From positions 29,485-93,484 of the forward strand of contig LZRV01000066.1 of NCBI GenBank assembly GCA_002159065.1: DNA of 64,000 nucleotides, read 5' to 3'. The translations under genes and the position numbers were made by a program. Positions 55,127-63,813 of this stretch are shown in pieces. Under the pieces are notes generated by a model. It was not told the origin of the DNA. It saw only the letters and a program-made list of their open reading frames with translations, and made no database searches. Positions within the stretch are counted from its first letter, which is position 1; each line of letters starts with the position of its first letter. The DNA comes from Paenibacillaceae bacterium ZCTH02-B3 (lineage in GTDB: Bacteria > Bacillota > Bacilli > Paenibacillales > Paenibacillaceae).

Positions 55127-55591
55127 TCAGCCGAAAAGCCAGTGGCAAATGCCGACGACGAAGGCGGTCACCGTGCCGAACACGATGACCGGACCGGCCA
55201 GCTTGAACATCTTGCCGCCGATGCCCAGCACGACCCCTTCGCTGCGGTGTTCGATGGCCGCGGAAGCCATGGCGTTGGCGAAGCCCGTCACGGGCACGGC
55301 GGAACCGGCTCCCGCCCACTGCGCGAATTTGTCGTATACCCCGAGGCTGGTGAGAATCACGGAAACAAGAATCAACACCGCCACCGTCGGATTGCTCGCC
55401 TTTTCCTTGGGGAATCCGCCCCAGTGGATGAACATTTGCTGGATGGCCTGGCCGACAAGGCAGATGGTGCCTCCGCTCACGAACGCCCGCAGGCAGTTTT
55501 TCAGAACGGGGCGCCGGGGCTCCCGCTTTTTCGCCAGCTCCTGATACTGCTGCTGAACGGGCGAAAGTTTTTTCTTTTTCGGATCCGCCAT
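55127..55591 (-). CDS. spoVAC: Stage V sporulation protein AC
   Basis: SpoVAC is an inner-membrane spore protein with mechanosensitive channel activity for dipicolinic acid release. The 154-residue product has a basic start (ADPKKKKLSPVQQQYQELAKKREP) and about three to four membrane segments. The conserved GGTICLVGQAIQQMF, GAGSAVPVTGFANAM and EGVVLGIGGKMFKLAGPVIV are present. The ATG at 55591 is chosen; ATGs further upstream lack a spaced ribosome site. Confidence 0.94.
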   Translation of the reverse strand: MADPKKKKLSPVQQQYQELAKKREPRRPVLKNCLRAFVSGGTICLVGQAIQQMFIHWGGFPKEKASNPTVAVLILVSVILTSLGVYDKFAQWAGAGSAVPVTGFANAMASAAIEHRSEGVVLGIGGKMFKLAGPVIVFGTVTAFVVGICHWLFG

Positions 55592-55627
55592 CCGCGTTCC
55601 CATTCCTTTCCGTGGCTTCACATGGCT

Positions 55628-56494
55628 TCAGCTGTTCAAAAAGGGTTCGATCTCCTTCAGGATCCGCTCAAGCCGCTCCGCGTTCCGGCGGTACATTACC
55701 CTGGCTTCCTCCTGGCGCGTGTTCAGGGCGAAGGAAGCGAGTTCGGCCTGGACCTTTTTCAGCTTCGCCAGCAGCATCGCATCCGACGACGGTTCGGGCA
55801 GCCTGATCCGGTCGTCGTACAAATCCACCGTCAGCCGGCCGCGGGAATCCACCTGGCCCAAAAACACGTTTTCCAGCGTCACCCCGAGTTTGTCCAGTTC
55901 CGTGCGCAGCCATTCCCGGTTCAGTCCGAGGGTGGCCAGCGGTTCGTCCTGGATCTGCCCGTCCATGATCACCGTCTGCGGCTCCTGTTCCGGCGCGGGA
56001 TGCACGCCGAGATGCGCGGGCGTCAGCGGCTGGTGCTCCTTCCGGAGCAGGACGCTGAGCTTTCCCGAAGGTTCCATGACGGCAAACTCCACATCCGACA
56101 GTTTGAAGGCATTTTTGTTCCTCAGCTGCATGAGCAGTTCGTCGGCGGTCAGGCGTTCCTTCCGAAGGTTTTCTTCCAGGATTTTGCCGTCCTTGATCAG
56201 CACCCTCGCCTTCCCGTCCACGAAGTCGCGGAATTTTTTGCTTTTGAGCTGGAGGAATTCGATGGCGAGGGAGACCGCGACCCAGACCGCCATGGCGACA
56301 AGTCCGAGGTACCAGTTGTCCGCGGGATCCAGGGAAACGAAAGCGGCGAGGGAGCCGATGGTGATCCCGGTGATATACTCGAACACGGAAAGTTCGGTCA
56401 CCTGACGTTTGCCCAGCAATCGGGTGAGGAAAAACATGGCCGCCACCGCCGTCAGGGTGCGCAGCACGATTTCCAGCCATTGCGGCATGGGCAT
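55628..56494 (-). CDS. 2Duf-like protein: DUF421 (YetF) with C-terminal DUF1657
   Basis: The 288-residue protein has three membrane segments in the first 90 residues (LLGKRQVTELSVFEYITGITIGS) and a YetF-type DUF421 cytoplasmic domain. The last 45 residues (VQAELASFALNTRQEEARVM) resemble the neighbouring DUF1657 protein. This fusion is the 2Duf type encoded in spoVA2mob operons, where it raises spore heat resistance. It heads the minus-strand operon 2duf-spoVAC-spoVAD and has a sigma-G promoter, so it should be made in the forespore. Confidence 0.88.
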   Translation of the reverse strand: MPMPQWLEIVLRTLTAVAAMFFLTRLLGKRQVTELSVFEYITGITIGSLAAFVSLDPADNWYLGLVAMAVWVAVSLAIEFLQLKSKKFRDFVDGKARVLIKDGKILEENLRKERLTADELLMQLRNKNAFKLSDVEFAVMEPSGKLSVLLRKEHQPLTPAHLGVHPAPEQEPQTVIMDGQIQDEPLATLGLNREWLRTELDKLGVTLENVFLGQVDSRGRLTVDLYDDRIRLPEPSSDAMLLAKLKKVQAELASFALNTRQEEARVMYRRNAERLERILKEIEPFLNS

Positions 56495-56534
56495 CCACCA
56501 CCGGCCTTCAGTTTTTTCCGAAGAATGACATGTG

Positions 56535-56564
56535 CATTATGCGTCGGGAATCATTGTTTTATGC
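56535..56564 (-). promoter_or_regulatory. Sigma-G promoter of 2duf-spoVAC-spoVAD
   Basis: On the minus strand GCATA (56560-56564) and CATAATG (56535-56541) are 18 bases apart. The -35 fits the forespore consensus GMATR fully and the -10 fits CATNHTA at 6 of 7. It lies about 40 bases before the 2Duf start. Confidence 0.7.
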
Positions 56565-56595
56565 GGTGCGGTCGGACAAACGGGACATTTGCGGG

Positions 56596-56625
56596 GAATG
56601 AACGGACCGGCCGCCGGACATATTA
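56596..56625 (+). promoter_or_regulatory. Sigma-G promoter of the DUF1657 gene
   Basis: GAATG (56596-56600) and CATATTA (56619-56625) are 18 bases apart and match both sigma-G boxes completely. Transcription diverges from the 2Duf promoter. Confidence 0.75.
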
Positions 56626-56657
56626 TGCCCCGTACAAGGTTTACGGAGGTGATGGCG

Positions 56658-56864
56658 ATGACCGTGGCCACCCAGATCAAAAGCTGCCTGGCTTCGCTCA
56701 AGAGCGCCCAGGCCGATCTCGAGCAGTTCGCCCTGAACACGCAAAACCAGGAAGCCAAAAACGTATTCACCAAGGCGGCCTCCGCCGCCAAGGAAATCAT
56801 CGCGGATCTCGAGGGCCGGATCTCCCAGATCGAAATGGAAGAACCCCAGTACAAGGGCTTCTGA
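56658..56864 (+). CDS. DUF1657 small protein
   Basis: The 68-residue, mostly helical protein starts TVATQIKSCLASLKSAQADL and contains FALNTQNQEAK, the DUF1657 signature. Such proteins accompany spoVA2mob operons. The same motif ends the divergent 2Duf protein. The ATG at 56658 has GGAGGTG 7 bases upstream; the ATG at 56652 abuts it. It has its own sigma-G promoter. Confidence 0.9.
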   Translation: MTVATQIKSCLASLKSAQADLEQFALNTQNQEAKNVFTKAASAAKEIIADLEGRISQIEMEEPQYKGF

Positions 56865-56889
56865 ACTTCCCGTCAGGTCCGCAAGGCAT

Positions 56890-56946
56890 GAGAAAACCCC
56901 CGCCGGGCGGAAAGCCGCGCGCTTTCGTCCCGCCGGGGGTGATTTC
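56890..56946. terminator. Terminator shared by DUF1657 and the phosphodiesterase gene
   Basis: ACCCCCG and CGGGGGT start and close a long GC stem with one mismatch inside. On the minus strand TTTTCTC follows. It lies between the two convergent genes. Confidence 0.7.
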
Positions 56947-56969
56947 GTGCCGATATTTATTTAATCCCC

Positions 56970-57479
56970 TTAATTTTTTTTGTCATAAAAAATATGTTCC
57001 GCCGACACGATGGCGCCTCCGCGGATTTCCATCACGCCGAATGAATATTTGGGCGCCCCGCGCCGATCCGTCGGCGAACCCGGATTGAACACCAGGACGC
57101 CGTCCAGTGTCTTGCTGACGGGGATATGCGTATGGCCGTAAATGATGGCGTCCAGCTTCTCGCCCTTGAACGCCCGGATCGCGTTGCTCTCCGTATCCGC
57201 CCTGCTCCACCCGCCGTGGCCGTGCACGATGCCGATTCGGCATCCGCCCGCCACCACCACCTTGCGCAGCCCGAGGCGCCGGATGATGTCCCTGCCGTCG
57301 TTGTTGCCCGCCACGCCTTCCGTCGGCGCGAAAGCGGCGAACCGCTCGTAGACGGACCAGTCCGTCCAGTCCCCGGCGTGCAGGATGCCCTGGCAGTTCC
57401 TGAGCTCCTTCACCAGCCGCGGGGGGAGCTCCCCCGCCCTGTACGGCATGTGCGTATCGGACACCACCACGATCCTCAC
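56970..57479 (-). CDS. YfcE/MJ0936-type metallophosphodiesterase
   Basis: The 169-residue protein has all metal motifs of the small calcineurin-like phosphodiesterases: VVSDTHMP, HAGDWTD, GNND, HGHG and YGHTHIP, followed by NPGSPTDRRG. Substrates in the family include cyclic nucleotides and model phosphodiesters; the natural one is unknown. The GTG at 57479 matches the family start (RIVVVSDTH). An ATG at 57515 would add 12 residues. Confidence 0.85.
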   Translation of the reverse strand: MRIVVVSDTHMPYRAGELPPRLVKELRNCQGILHAGDWTDWSVYERFAAFAPTEGVAGNNDGRDIIRRLGLRKVVVAGGCRIGIVHGHGGWSRADTESNAIRAFKGEKLDAIIYGHTHIPVSKTLDGVLVFNPGSPTDRRGAPKYSFGVMEIRGGAIVSAEHIFYDKKN

Positions 57480-57584
57480 TCCGGCCACCGCCCCGTTTTC
57501 CGTGATCCGGCGCATTCCGCGCTTTCCGCTCCATTTTACCACAGGATATGCCGGCCGGAAGCGGGGAGCGACCCCGTAACGCGA

Positions 57585-58655
57585 TCACGCGCGGTTTTCC
57601 CGTTTCGGCCAGAGCGCCGCGAACAGCACGGCGGGCAGCATGAACTGGAACACGTATTCCGCAAGCGGCATGGTCAGGTTCATGTTGATCATGTCCACCG
57701 CGTTTTCAAAAAACCAGAACGAACAGGCAAAAATGAGCAGCGCCGCCGGAAACACCATGCGCTGCCCGGGCAGCCCGGGCACCAGCCGCTTGCAGCCCAG
57801 GCAGATGAGGTACAGGCTGTAGCCGATCTTGCAGATGATCGTCGTCGCCGATATGGCCAGAATCGGCAATTCGAAGCGGTCGAGAAAGTCGGTGATGCGA
57901 ATATGCCGAACCATTTCATAGAGAGGAAAGGTCATGGCGGACATGACCGGAACGCTGAGCGTCAGCACCGCGAGCATGGAAATGACGAGGAGTCCGGCCG
58001 CGGCCAGCCCCAGGGCGTAAAACCCGTCCCGAAAACGAAAAACGCCTTCGGAAACGAGAAAGACGATGCCGACAATATCTCCCAGGTACGCCGTCATCAC
58101 CCACACGCCGTGCATCACCCCGGTCGCGTCGAACTCCGTCAAAGGCAGGACAAAGGAAAAATCCAGGTCCTTGAACAGGGCGATGAACACCAGGGGGATG
58201 ATCAAAAAAAGCACCGTACCGTATATTTCCGACGATCTGGCGAGCACCTGGAGCCCCGCGGGACGGACCAGCGTCACCGCCGCCAGGATGTTGACCGCCG
58301 CGATGACCCCGACCGGCGTGCGCGTCAGCAGGGTGATATTGACAAAATCGCCGGTCAGCCGCACATCCCTGGCCGCGATCCAGAGGAAATACAGGATGTA
58401 CAGGGCGACAAGAACCCTGCCCATGACCGGGCTCCGTTCCACAAGGACCTGGAACAGGTCCCGTCCGGGAAAACGCGCCGATACGCGGGACAGCATCCAG
58501 AGGGGAACCAGCAGCGCCAAAAAGGCGATGACGTACACCAGCCACAAGTGCTGCCGGGCGAAAGCCGCCATCTGGGCCTGTACGCTCATTGTGGCGTCGG
58601 TTAAGGCAAACAGAGCGCCGATCAGTACCAGTTGCCTGCTCGTCAGCTTCGTCAC
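57585..58655 (-). CDS. Spore germination permease subunit (GerB/GerKB type)
   Basis: The 356-residue protein has about ten membrane segments and belongs to the GerAB/GerKB amino-acid-permease-like family that binds germinants in the spore inner membrane. It starts LTSRQLVLIGALFALTD and contains the long N-terminal hydrophobic pairs typical of the family. The GTG at 58655 follows GGGAGAGG. It is last in the operon gerA-gerC-small-gerB, the A-C-B order of gerK operons. Confidence 0.88.
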   Translation of the reverse strand: MTKLTSRQLVLIGALFALTDATMSVQAQMAAFARQHLWLVYVIAFLALLVPLWMLSRVSARFPGRDLFQVLVERSPVMGRVLVALYILYFLWIAARDVRLTGDFVNITLLTRTPVGVIAAVNILAAVTLVRPAGLQVLARSSEIYGTVLFLIIPLVFIALFKDLDFSFVLPLTEFDATGVMHGVWVMTAYLGDIVGIVFLVSEGVFRFRDGFYALGLAAAGLLVISMLAVLTLSVPVMSAMTFPLYEMVRHIRITDFLDRFELPILAISATTIICKIGYSLYLICLGCKRLVPGLPGQRMVFPAALLIFACSFWFFENAVDMINMNLTMPLAEYVFQFMLPAVLFAALWPKRENRA

Positions 58656-58659
58656 GTCA

Positions 58660-58899
58660 CTAATCCTCTCCCAGGATGCTGTGGTCTCCGAAGGGCAGCC
58701 ACGGGTCCAGGATCCGGTGCAGTTCGCTTACGGGATGGAATACCGCATGCGATTTTACGTGGTACGCCCAGATGGCAAAGGCGGCCGCGTATACGGCGCA
58801 GGCGAACCCGAAATGGCTCCCCTTCTTCCATCGCTTCCGGTCGATCGCAAGCCCGGCGGCAATCGCCAGGAGAAACAGCGCCAGATCCCGCACGATCAT
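58660..58899 (-). CDS. Small two-TM protein in the ger operon (D-subunit-like)
   Basis: The 79-residue protein has two membrane segments (about 5-19 and 31-48) and a polar C-terminus. The ATG at 58899 overlaps the gerC stop (ATGA) and follows GGGAGGAAG; its stop lies 4 bases before gerB. Small two-TM D subunits are known from some Bacillus ger operons, where they modulate the receptor. Membership of that family here rests on size, topology and position. Confidence 0.7.
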   Translation of the reverse strand: MIVRDLALFLLAIAAGLAIDRKRWKKGSHFGFACAVYAAAFAIWAYHVKSHAVFHPVSELHRILDPWLPFGDHSILGED

Positions 58900-60077
58900 C
58901 GCAGTACTTCCTCCCTTTTGCCGAAGGGCGCCCGGTTATAGCCGAAGTTTTCCACATCCAGCATCGTCACCACTTCCACATCCGCCCGGGAAAATTCTTC
59001 CCGCCAGTTTTTCCTCATCCGGTGCCACTCCTGCGGCCTCCGGACATGAATGGCCCGGCCGAACCCGACGGCGTCCGATTTTTTCTCCCGCAGCCAGCGA
59101 ACCGCCTTCTCGATGCGGTTCCGGACCGCGTCGTTCACCGCCTGCTCGACTTTTTTGATGCCTTCGGGACGATGCATGAAAAAGTTGGAGTTGTTTTCCA
59201 CCACCGTGCCATACCCGTCGGCGATGATGCGCATCCGGATCCTTTCCCGCTCAAAGATCGGCTGCAGCCTGGCGGCGTAGTGGTGGAAAATGACATTGAG
59301 GTTCCCTTCGCCCTCCGGCGCGGGCACCAGGAGCTTGAAGTCCTTGCTTTGACCCGACGCCAGAAGCAGACCATCCCTGAGTTCCCCGTCCGCGATGCCG
59401 ACCAGCCGGTCGTCCCGGAACACCGCGAGCTTGTCCAGCCGGATGGCTTTGTTCGTGTTGTCCGCGTCGAGGGAGGACATTTCGGCAATGGAAATGCAGG
59501 GAAGCATCGGATCCTTTCCCGGATCGTACAGGATGTTGGCCACATCCTTCAGGGTCGGCGGATGCCGTTGGAACAGGGCGGCTTCCTCCCGGATGGCCTC
59601 CGCCGGAACCAGTTCCAGCGACGATTCGATGTTGAGCACCCTGTCCGCCCTGCCCTCGGCCACCAGCACCAGGGTGGTCAGCCGGTTGTCCGGGTCCCGG
59701 GCCATCGTGTCCAGCAATTTCTGGATCCCGTCCCGCGCCACTTTTTCCCCGATGATGAACACCCGCCGGTGGGAAAGGTTCACAAGGCGCGACATCATTT
59801 GCTGTCCCTTGAAAGTGGCGAACTTGGGCGTTTCGGCGACGTCGCTCACCATCAGCCAGTTTTTGCGTCCCGTGGTGCCCCCGCCGCCCCCCTTGGTGCC
59901 GCTCATCTGTCCGGGGAGGGCAATCTGCAGGGTGGTGCGGTACATTTCTCCTTCCTTGTCGACCGCCGTCCCCAGCACGATGGCGATATCGTTGATCTCG
60001 CGCCGGTCCCAGCAGCCCGCAAGCAGCGGAAACAGCGCCAGCCACAAGGCGGAAACGGCGGCAATTCGTCTGTTCAC
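58896..60077 (-). CDS. Germination lipoprotein (GerC/GerKC type)
   Basis: The 393-residue precursor has a lipoprotein signal: NRRIAAVSALWLALFPLLAGC with the lipid-anchor cysteine, then WDRREINDIAIV, the classic GerC start. The rest shows the three-domain GerC pattern (HRRVFIIGEKVARDG, FERERIRMRI, C-terminal GRAIHVRRPQEW). The GTG at 60077 is used; a GTG at 60086 that overlaps the gerA stop is equally possible. Confidence 0.92.
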   Translation of the reverse strand: MNRRIAAVSALWLALFPLLAGCWDRREINDIAIVLGTAVDKEGEMYRTTLQIALPGQMSGTKGGGGGTTGRKNWLMVSDVAETPKFATFKGQQMMSRLVNLSHRRVFIIGEKVARDGIQKLLDTMARDPDNRLTTLVLVAEGRADRVLNIESSLELVPAEAIREEAALFQRHPPTLKDVANILYDPGKDPMLPCISIAEMSSLDADNTNKAIRLDKLAVFRDDRLVGIADGELRDGLLLASGQSKDFKLLVPAPEGEGNLNVIFHHYAARLQPIFERERIRMRIIADGYGTVVENNSNFFMHRPEGIKKVEQAVNDAVRNRIEKAVRWLREKKSDAVGFGRAIHVRRPQEWHRMRKNWREEFSRADVEVVTMLDVENFGYNRAPFGKREEVLR

Positions 60078-60082
60078 ACCGG

Positions 60083-61750
60083 TCACCAGCTTTCGTGAAC
60101 CCCCTGCTTGGTGTTTTGGTCCGTGCGCTTCCGGCGGCTTTGCACATACGTTCCCGGCATGTAGTTCATGCGGGACCAGGGCGTGCGGATGAAAATGTCC
60201 TGCTGGTCCCGGCCGCGGAACGGCGCGACGCCGGTCAGGTACGGCACGCCGAAGGAATTCAGGTTGCACATGTGCGCCACCAGCATGATCGTCGCGATGA
60301 CCAGGCCGTACAGGCCGAAGGCGGCCGCGGCGAAGATCATCACAAACCGCAGGATGCGGATGGTGATGGCCAGGCTGAAACGCGGGATGGTGAACGACGC
60401 GATGCCGGTGAGGGACACGATGATGACGACGGGGGCCGACACGATCCCCGCTTCCACCGCCGCCTGGCCGACCACCAGGGCGCCGAGGATGCTGACCGCC
60501 TGCCCGACCGTCTTGGGCAGCCGGATGCCGGCTTCCCGCAGCGCTTCAAAGGACACTTCCATGATCAGCATCTCCACCAGGGCCGGAAACGGAATGGCTT
60601 CCCGCGCGGCGGCCACGCTGAGCAAGAGCGTGGTCGGCAGCATGTCCGGATGGAAGGTGACGACCGCCACGTAAAGCGCCGGCAGATACAGCGCGATCAG
60701 CGCGAAGCCGAAGCGGAGCCAGCGGATCAGGTTGGAAATGTAGAAACGCTCGTAGTAGTCTTCGCTCGCCTGCAGCAGCTGCCAGACGGTGATCGGGCCG
60801 ATCATCACGAAGGGCGTGCCGTCCACCAGAATGGCGAACCGTCCCTCCAGGAGCTGCCCGGCCACGGTGTCGGGGCGTTCCGTGTATTGCAGCTGGGGAA
60901 ACGGCGAATTCGGATGGTCTTCGATGAGTTCCTCAATATAGCCGCTTTCCAGCACGCTGTTGATCTCGATGGCCTCGATCCGGCGTTTTGCCTCCTGGAC
61001 GATCTTCCGGTCGGCGATGCCGTCGATGTAAGCCAGAACGATATCCGTGCGGGTGTACGTTCCCTTGACGAAGCGGACCATTTTCAGGTCGGGGGACTTG
61101 ATTTTGAAACGCAGTAGCGCGGTGTTGACCCGCAGGTTTTCCGTAAAGCCTTCCCGCGGCCCGCGGATCACCACTTCCGAATTCGGTTCCTGCACGCTGC
61201 GCCTTGTTCCGCCTTTGACGTTGAACGCGGCGCCTTCGGCGTACCCGTCCACCAGGAGCAGCACGTTGGCGGACAGGACGGCTTCCACCGCCTGCTCCAC
61301 GCTGTCGATCCGCCGCATCTGGGACAGCGACACGCCCTGGGACGCGGCGGCGTCCGCGCCCTTCTCCGCCAGGCCGGGATCCACGAAGAAAAGCAGCGGC
61401 ATCAACATGTGCAGATGGGTTTCCGCCGAGTCCACGATGCCCTCCGTATACACCAGAAGGGCTTCCCGGCCATCCTTGATCCGGAAGCGGCGAAACGCGA
61501 TGTCCGAACAGTCCTGCAAAATGTGGCCCAGGCGTTCCTCGTTGGCCGCCAGGGACGGCTGCAGCGGTTCTCCTCCGTCCGCGTTCCCGTTCCCGTTTCC
61601 CCCGCCGCCTTGGCCGCCGCCGTGACCTTCGTTGTTTTTTCCGGCGGAATCGCCTTTTTTGACGCCGCCTGACCCTCCCCCTCCGCTTCCGCTATGGGGA
61701 TCGTCCATGGACATGCGGCGATGGCGCCATTTCCGTCTCCAGTCCCTCAT
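60083..61750 (-). CDS. Germination receptor A subunit (GerA/GerKA type)
   Basis: The 555-residue protein has a soluble N-terminal region and a C-terminal part with five to six membrane segments. Hallmarks are DCSDIAFRRF, LVYTEGIVD, DGYAEG, NTALLRFKIKSPDLK, the proline-rich FPQLQYTERPD and GRFAILVDGTPFV. The first 60 residues are basic, then very Gly/Ser/Asn-rich, an unusual extension. The ATG at 61750 follows GGAGG. It is the first gene of the ger operon. Confidence 0.93.
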   Translation of the reverse strand: MRDWRRKWRHRRMSMDDPHSGSGGGGSGGVKKGDSAGKNNEGHGGGQGGGGNGNGNADGGEPLQPSLAANEERLGHILQDCSDIAFRRFRIKDGREALLVYTEGIVDSAETHLHMLMPLLFFVDPGLAEKGADAAASQGVSLSQMRRIDSVEQAVEAVLSANVLLLVDGYAEGAAFNVKGGTRRSVQEPNSEVVIRGPREGFTENLRVNTALLRFKIKSPDLKMVRFVKGTYTRTDIVLAYIDGIADRKIVQEAKRRIEAIEINSVLESGYIEELIEDHPNSPFPQLQYTERPDTVAGQLLEGRFAILVDGTPFVMIGPITVWQLLQASEDYYERFYISNLIRWLRFGFALIALYLPALYVAVVTFHPDMLPTTLLLSVAAAREAIPFPALVEMLIMEVSFEALREAGIRLPKTVGQAVSILGALVVGQAAVEAGIVSAPVVIIVSLTGIASFTIPRFSLAITIRILRFVMIFAAAAFGLYGLVIATIMLVAHMCNLNSFGVPYLTGVAPFRGRDQQDIFIRTPWSRMNYMPGTYVQSRRKRTDQNTKQGVHESW

Positions 61751-61839
61751 GCGCTGCGTCCTCCCGCCGACTTTTGCCGAAAACGGGCGCAAGGCCCGGG
61801 TTGCGGTTACATTTTCCCCCGTTTTTCCGCCAAAAATGC

Positions 61840-61872
61840 AAAAAAACGCCGCATCCGTTCCCGGATGCGGCG
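61840..61872 (-). terminator. Terminator of the dioxygenase gene
   Basis: CGCCGCATCCG and CGGATGCGGCG form an 11-bp stem, followed by seven T residues on the minus strand. It separates the dioxygenase gene from the ger operon. Confidence 0.88.
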
Positions 61873-61906
61873 TCCCCAAGGCCCGTCAACTCCCCGTTTT
61901 GCCGCT

Positions 61907-62683
61907 TCAAAACTCGAAACTCAAGTAGCTGAGCGTCCCGTAATCGTATTGCCGGAACAACACTTTCGGCTCGCCGTTGCCGCTGCCCAGGGCCAGAAAC
62001 AGCGGCACGAAATGCTCCGGACGGGGCACCGCCAGGCGCGCATGGGGCGCAAGAGTTTCATATTGGAACAAAGTTTCCAGGTCCCCCCCGGTGATCTTGC
62101 CGATCAGCCATTCGTCAAACTCCACGGCCCACCGTTCCGGCTCCCGCTGCCCCCACCGGAGCGCGGAAAGATTGTGCACGGTCGCGCCGCTGCCGATCAC
62201 GAGCACGTTTTCCCTGCCGAGCTCCCGCAGCGCCTGTCCGATGCGGTACTGATCCGCCGGGGGAAGGAACGGATTCACCGACGCCTGCACCACCGGAATG
62301 TCCGCTTCCGGGAAAATGCGGCAAAGGAGCGTCCATGTCCCGTGGTCCAGCCCGCGCGATTCGTCGAGCCGGACCGGGATGTCCGCCGACCGCAGCAATT
62401 CTTCCGCCCGCTTCGCGACTCGGGTCGAACCCCTCGCCGGGTAGACGACGCGGTACAGCTCATCGGGAAAGCCGCCGAAATCGTAAATCATGCCGTAAAC
62501 GTCGTCCGTACAGGTGATCGTCGTCACGTTCCGTTCCCAGTGCGCCGTGAACACCAGCACCGCCCCGGGCCGGCACCTGCGGCCCCATTCGCCGAGAAAA
62601 CGGGTATAGTCGCTGTCCTCGATGGCAATCATCGGCGAACCGTGGGCAAAAAACGCGGAAGGTACGATCGGAACCCCTCCCAT
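61907..62683 (-). CDS. DODA/LigB-type extradiol dioxygenase (YgiD-like)
   Basis: The 258-residue protein starts with AFFAHGSPMIAIE and has the metal and catalytic histidines in AHGSP, FTAHWE, LDHGTW and PEHFVPLFLALG. This is the class III extradiol dioxygenase fold of the 4,5-DOPA dioxygenase group, which opens catechol rings. The physiological substrate is unknown. It stands alone with its own terminator. Confidence 0.9.
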   Translation of the reverse strand: MGGVPIVPSAFFAHGSPMIAIEDSDYTRFLGEWGRRCRPGAVLVFTAHWERNVTTITCTDDVYGMIYDFGGFPDELYRVVYPARGSTRVAKRAEELLRSADIPVRLDESRGLDHGTWTLLCRIFPEADIPVVQASVNPFLPPADQYRIGQALRELGRENVLVIGSGATVHNLSALRWGQREPERWAVEFDEWLIGKITGGDLETLFQYETLAPHARLAVPRPEHFVPLFLALGSGNGEPKVLFRQYDYGTLSYLSFEF

Positions 62684-62785
62684 ACTTAAAATACGTAAGT
62701 AAGTATACTTTTTTTATTCCTCTCTGTCAAGGAAGCCTTCATACCCCGTACCCGATCCGGGCTCTGCACGTCCCGTGCTCCGCGG

Positions 62786-63691
62786 TCATTCCGGGGCCGC
62801 CAGGCGGTTGGTCAGCGCGCCGAGTTTTTCGATCTCGACGGTAACGACGTCGCCGGGCTTCAACCATACCCGCTTTTCCTCCGGATAGCCGAGGATCACC
62901 CCTTCCGGCGTGCCGGTCAGGATGACGTCGCCGGGCATGAGGGTCATGTGGCGGGAGATGTAGCTCACCAATTCGTCGCAGGGAAAGATCATGTCCGATG
63001 TGTTCGAATGCTGACGCACCTCGCCGTTGACCGAACATTTGAGTTCCAGGCGGTTCGGGTCGCCCGCTTCGTCCGCGGTCACCAGGTAGGGCCCGAGGGG
63101 ACAGAAGCCGTCGCAGGTCTTTCCGAGAAGCCACTGCGATGTGCGAGTCTGCAGGTCCCGCGCCGACAGGTCGTTGGCCGCGCAATAACCGAACACGTAT
63201 TCCAGCGCCTTTTCCTTCGGCACATCCTTCGCTTTGCGCCCGATCACCACGGCAAGTTCCACCTCATAATCCACCATCGACGACGCCTTCGGCAGCGGCA
63301 CGTCCTGGCGGTGCGCAGCCAGCGCGTTGCTGAACTTGCTGAACAGCACCGGGTAAGCCGGGATCGGCGCACCGGTTTCTTCCGCGTGCTTGCGGTAGTT
63401 CAGGCCGACGCAGATAATCTTTCCGGGATTGGGCACGCACGGGGCGAAGACGAGGCTGTCCTCGTTCCGCAAAAAGGCGGTTCCGGTTCCCCCCGTTCCG
63501 GAAAGCACCCGTTCGGCGTACGCCGCGAGCGTCCGTACCGCTTCGCCGCCTCCCGCGATGGCCTCGTGCACCGTCTTCGGCACCCCGTCCGCCGGTTGCG
63601 CCGCCAGCGCGCCCGTCACGTCGAAGACCCCGCCATTCGTTTTCACGCCCAGTTTCTCCTGCCCTTCCTCGAAAAAAGCGATCAGTTTCAT
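62786..63691 (-). CDS. Fumarylacetoacetate hydrolase-family protein
   Basis: The 301-residue protein has a short N-terminal domain and the FAH catalytic domain: KIICVGLNYRKHAEE, the metal-binding VDYEVELAVVIG, YCAANDLSARDLQ, and GDVILTGTPEGV. Members hydrolyse or decarboxylate 2-oxo acids, such as acylpyruvases. Its position beside a ring-opening dioxygenase is suggestive of aromatic breakdown but is not proof. The ATG at 63691 follows GGAGAGGGG; an in-frame ATG at 63736 lacks support. Confidence 0.92.
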   Translation of the reverse strand: MKLIAFFEEGQEKLGVKTNGGVFDVTGALAAQPADGVPKTVHEAIAGGGEAVRTLAAYAERVLSGTGGTGTAFLRNEDSLVFAPCVPNPGKIICVGLNYRKHAEETGAPIPAYPVLFSKFSNALAAHRQDVPLPKASSMVDYEVELAVVIGRKAKDVPKEKALEYVFGYCAANDLSARDLQTRTSQWLLGKTCDGFCPLGPYLVTADEAGDPNRLELKCSVNGEVRQHSNTSDMIFPCDELVSYISRHMTLMPGDVILTGTPEGVILGYPEEKRVWLKPGDVVTVEIEKLGALTNRLAAPE

Positions 63692-63738
63692 GAAAAAGTA
63701 TCCCCTCTCCTGTTGTTCATCGTTAAGCGCATTCATTC

Positions 63739-63813
63739 CTATGCTACCACTCGACCGTTTTCCGGTTCAATCAAGAGATGCGCTTCCGCGCCGTCCCGGG
63801 CCAAATCGAGTAG
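63739..63813 (-). pseudogene. 3' exon of an intron-interrupted gene
   Basis: Directly downstream of the group II intron on the minus strand, the frame LARDGAEAHLLIEPENGRVVA ends at a stop at 63739. It reads like the end of a protein cut by the intron; the 5' exon lies beyond the window. The family was not recognised. Confidence 0.4.
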
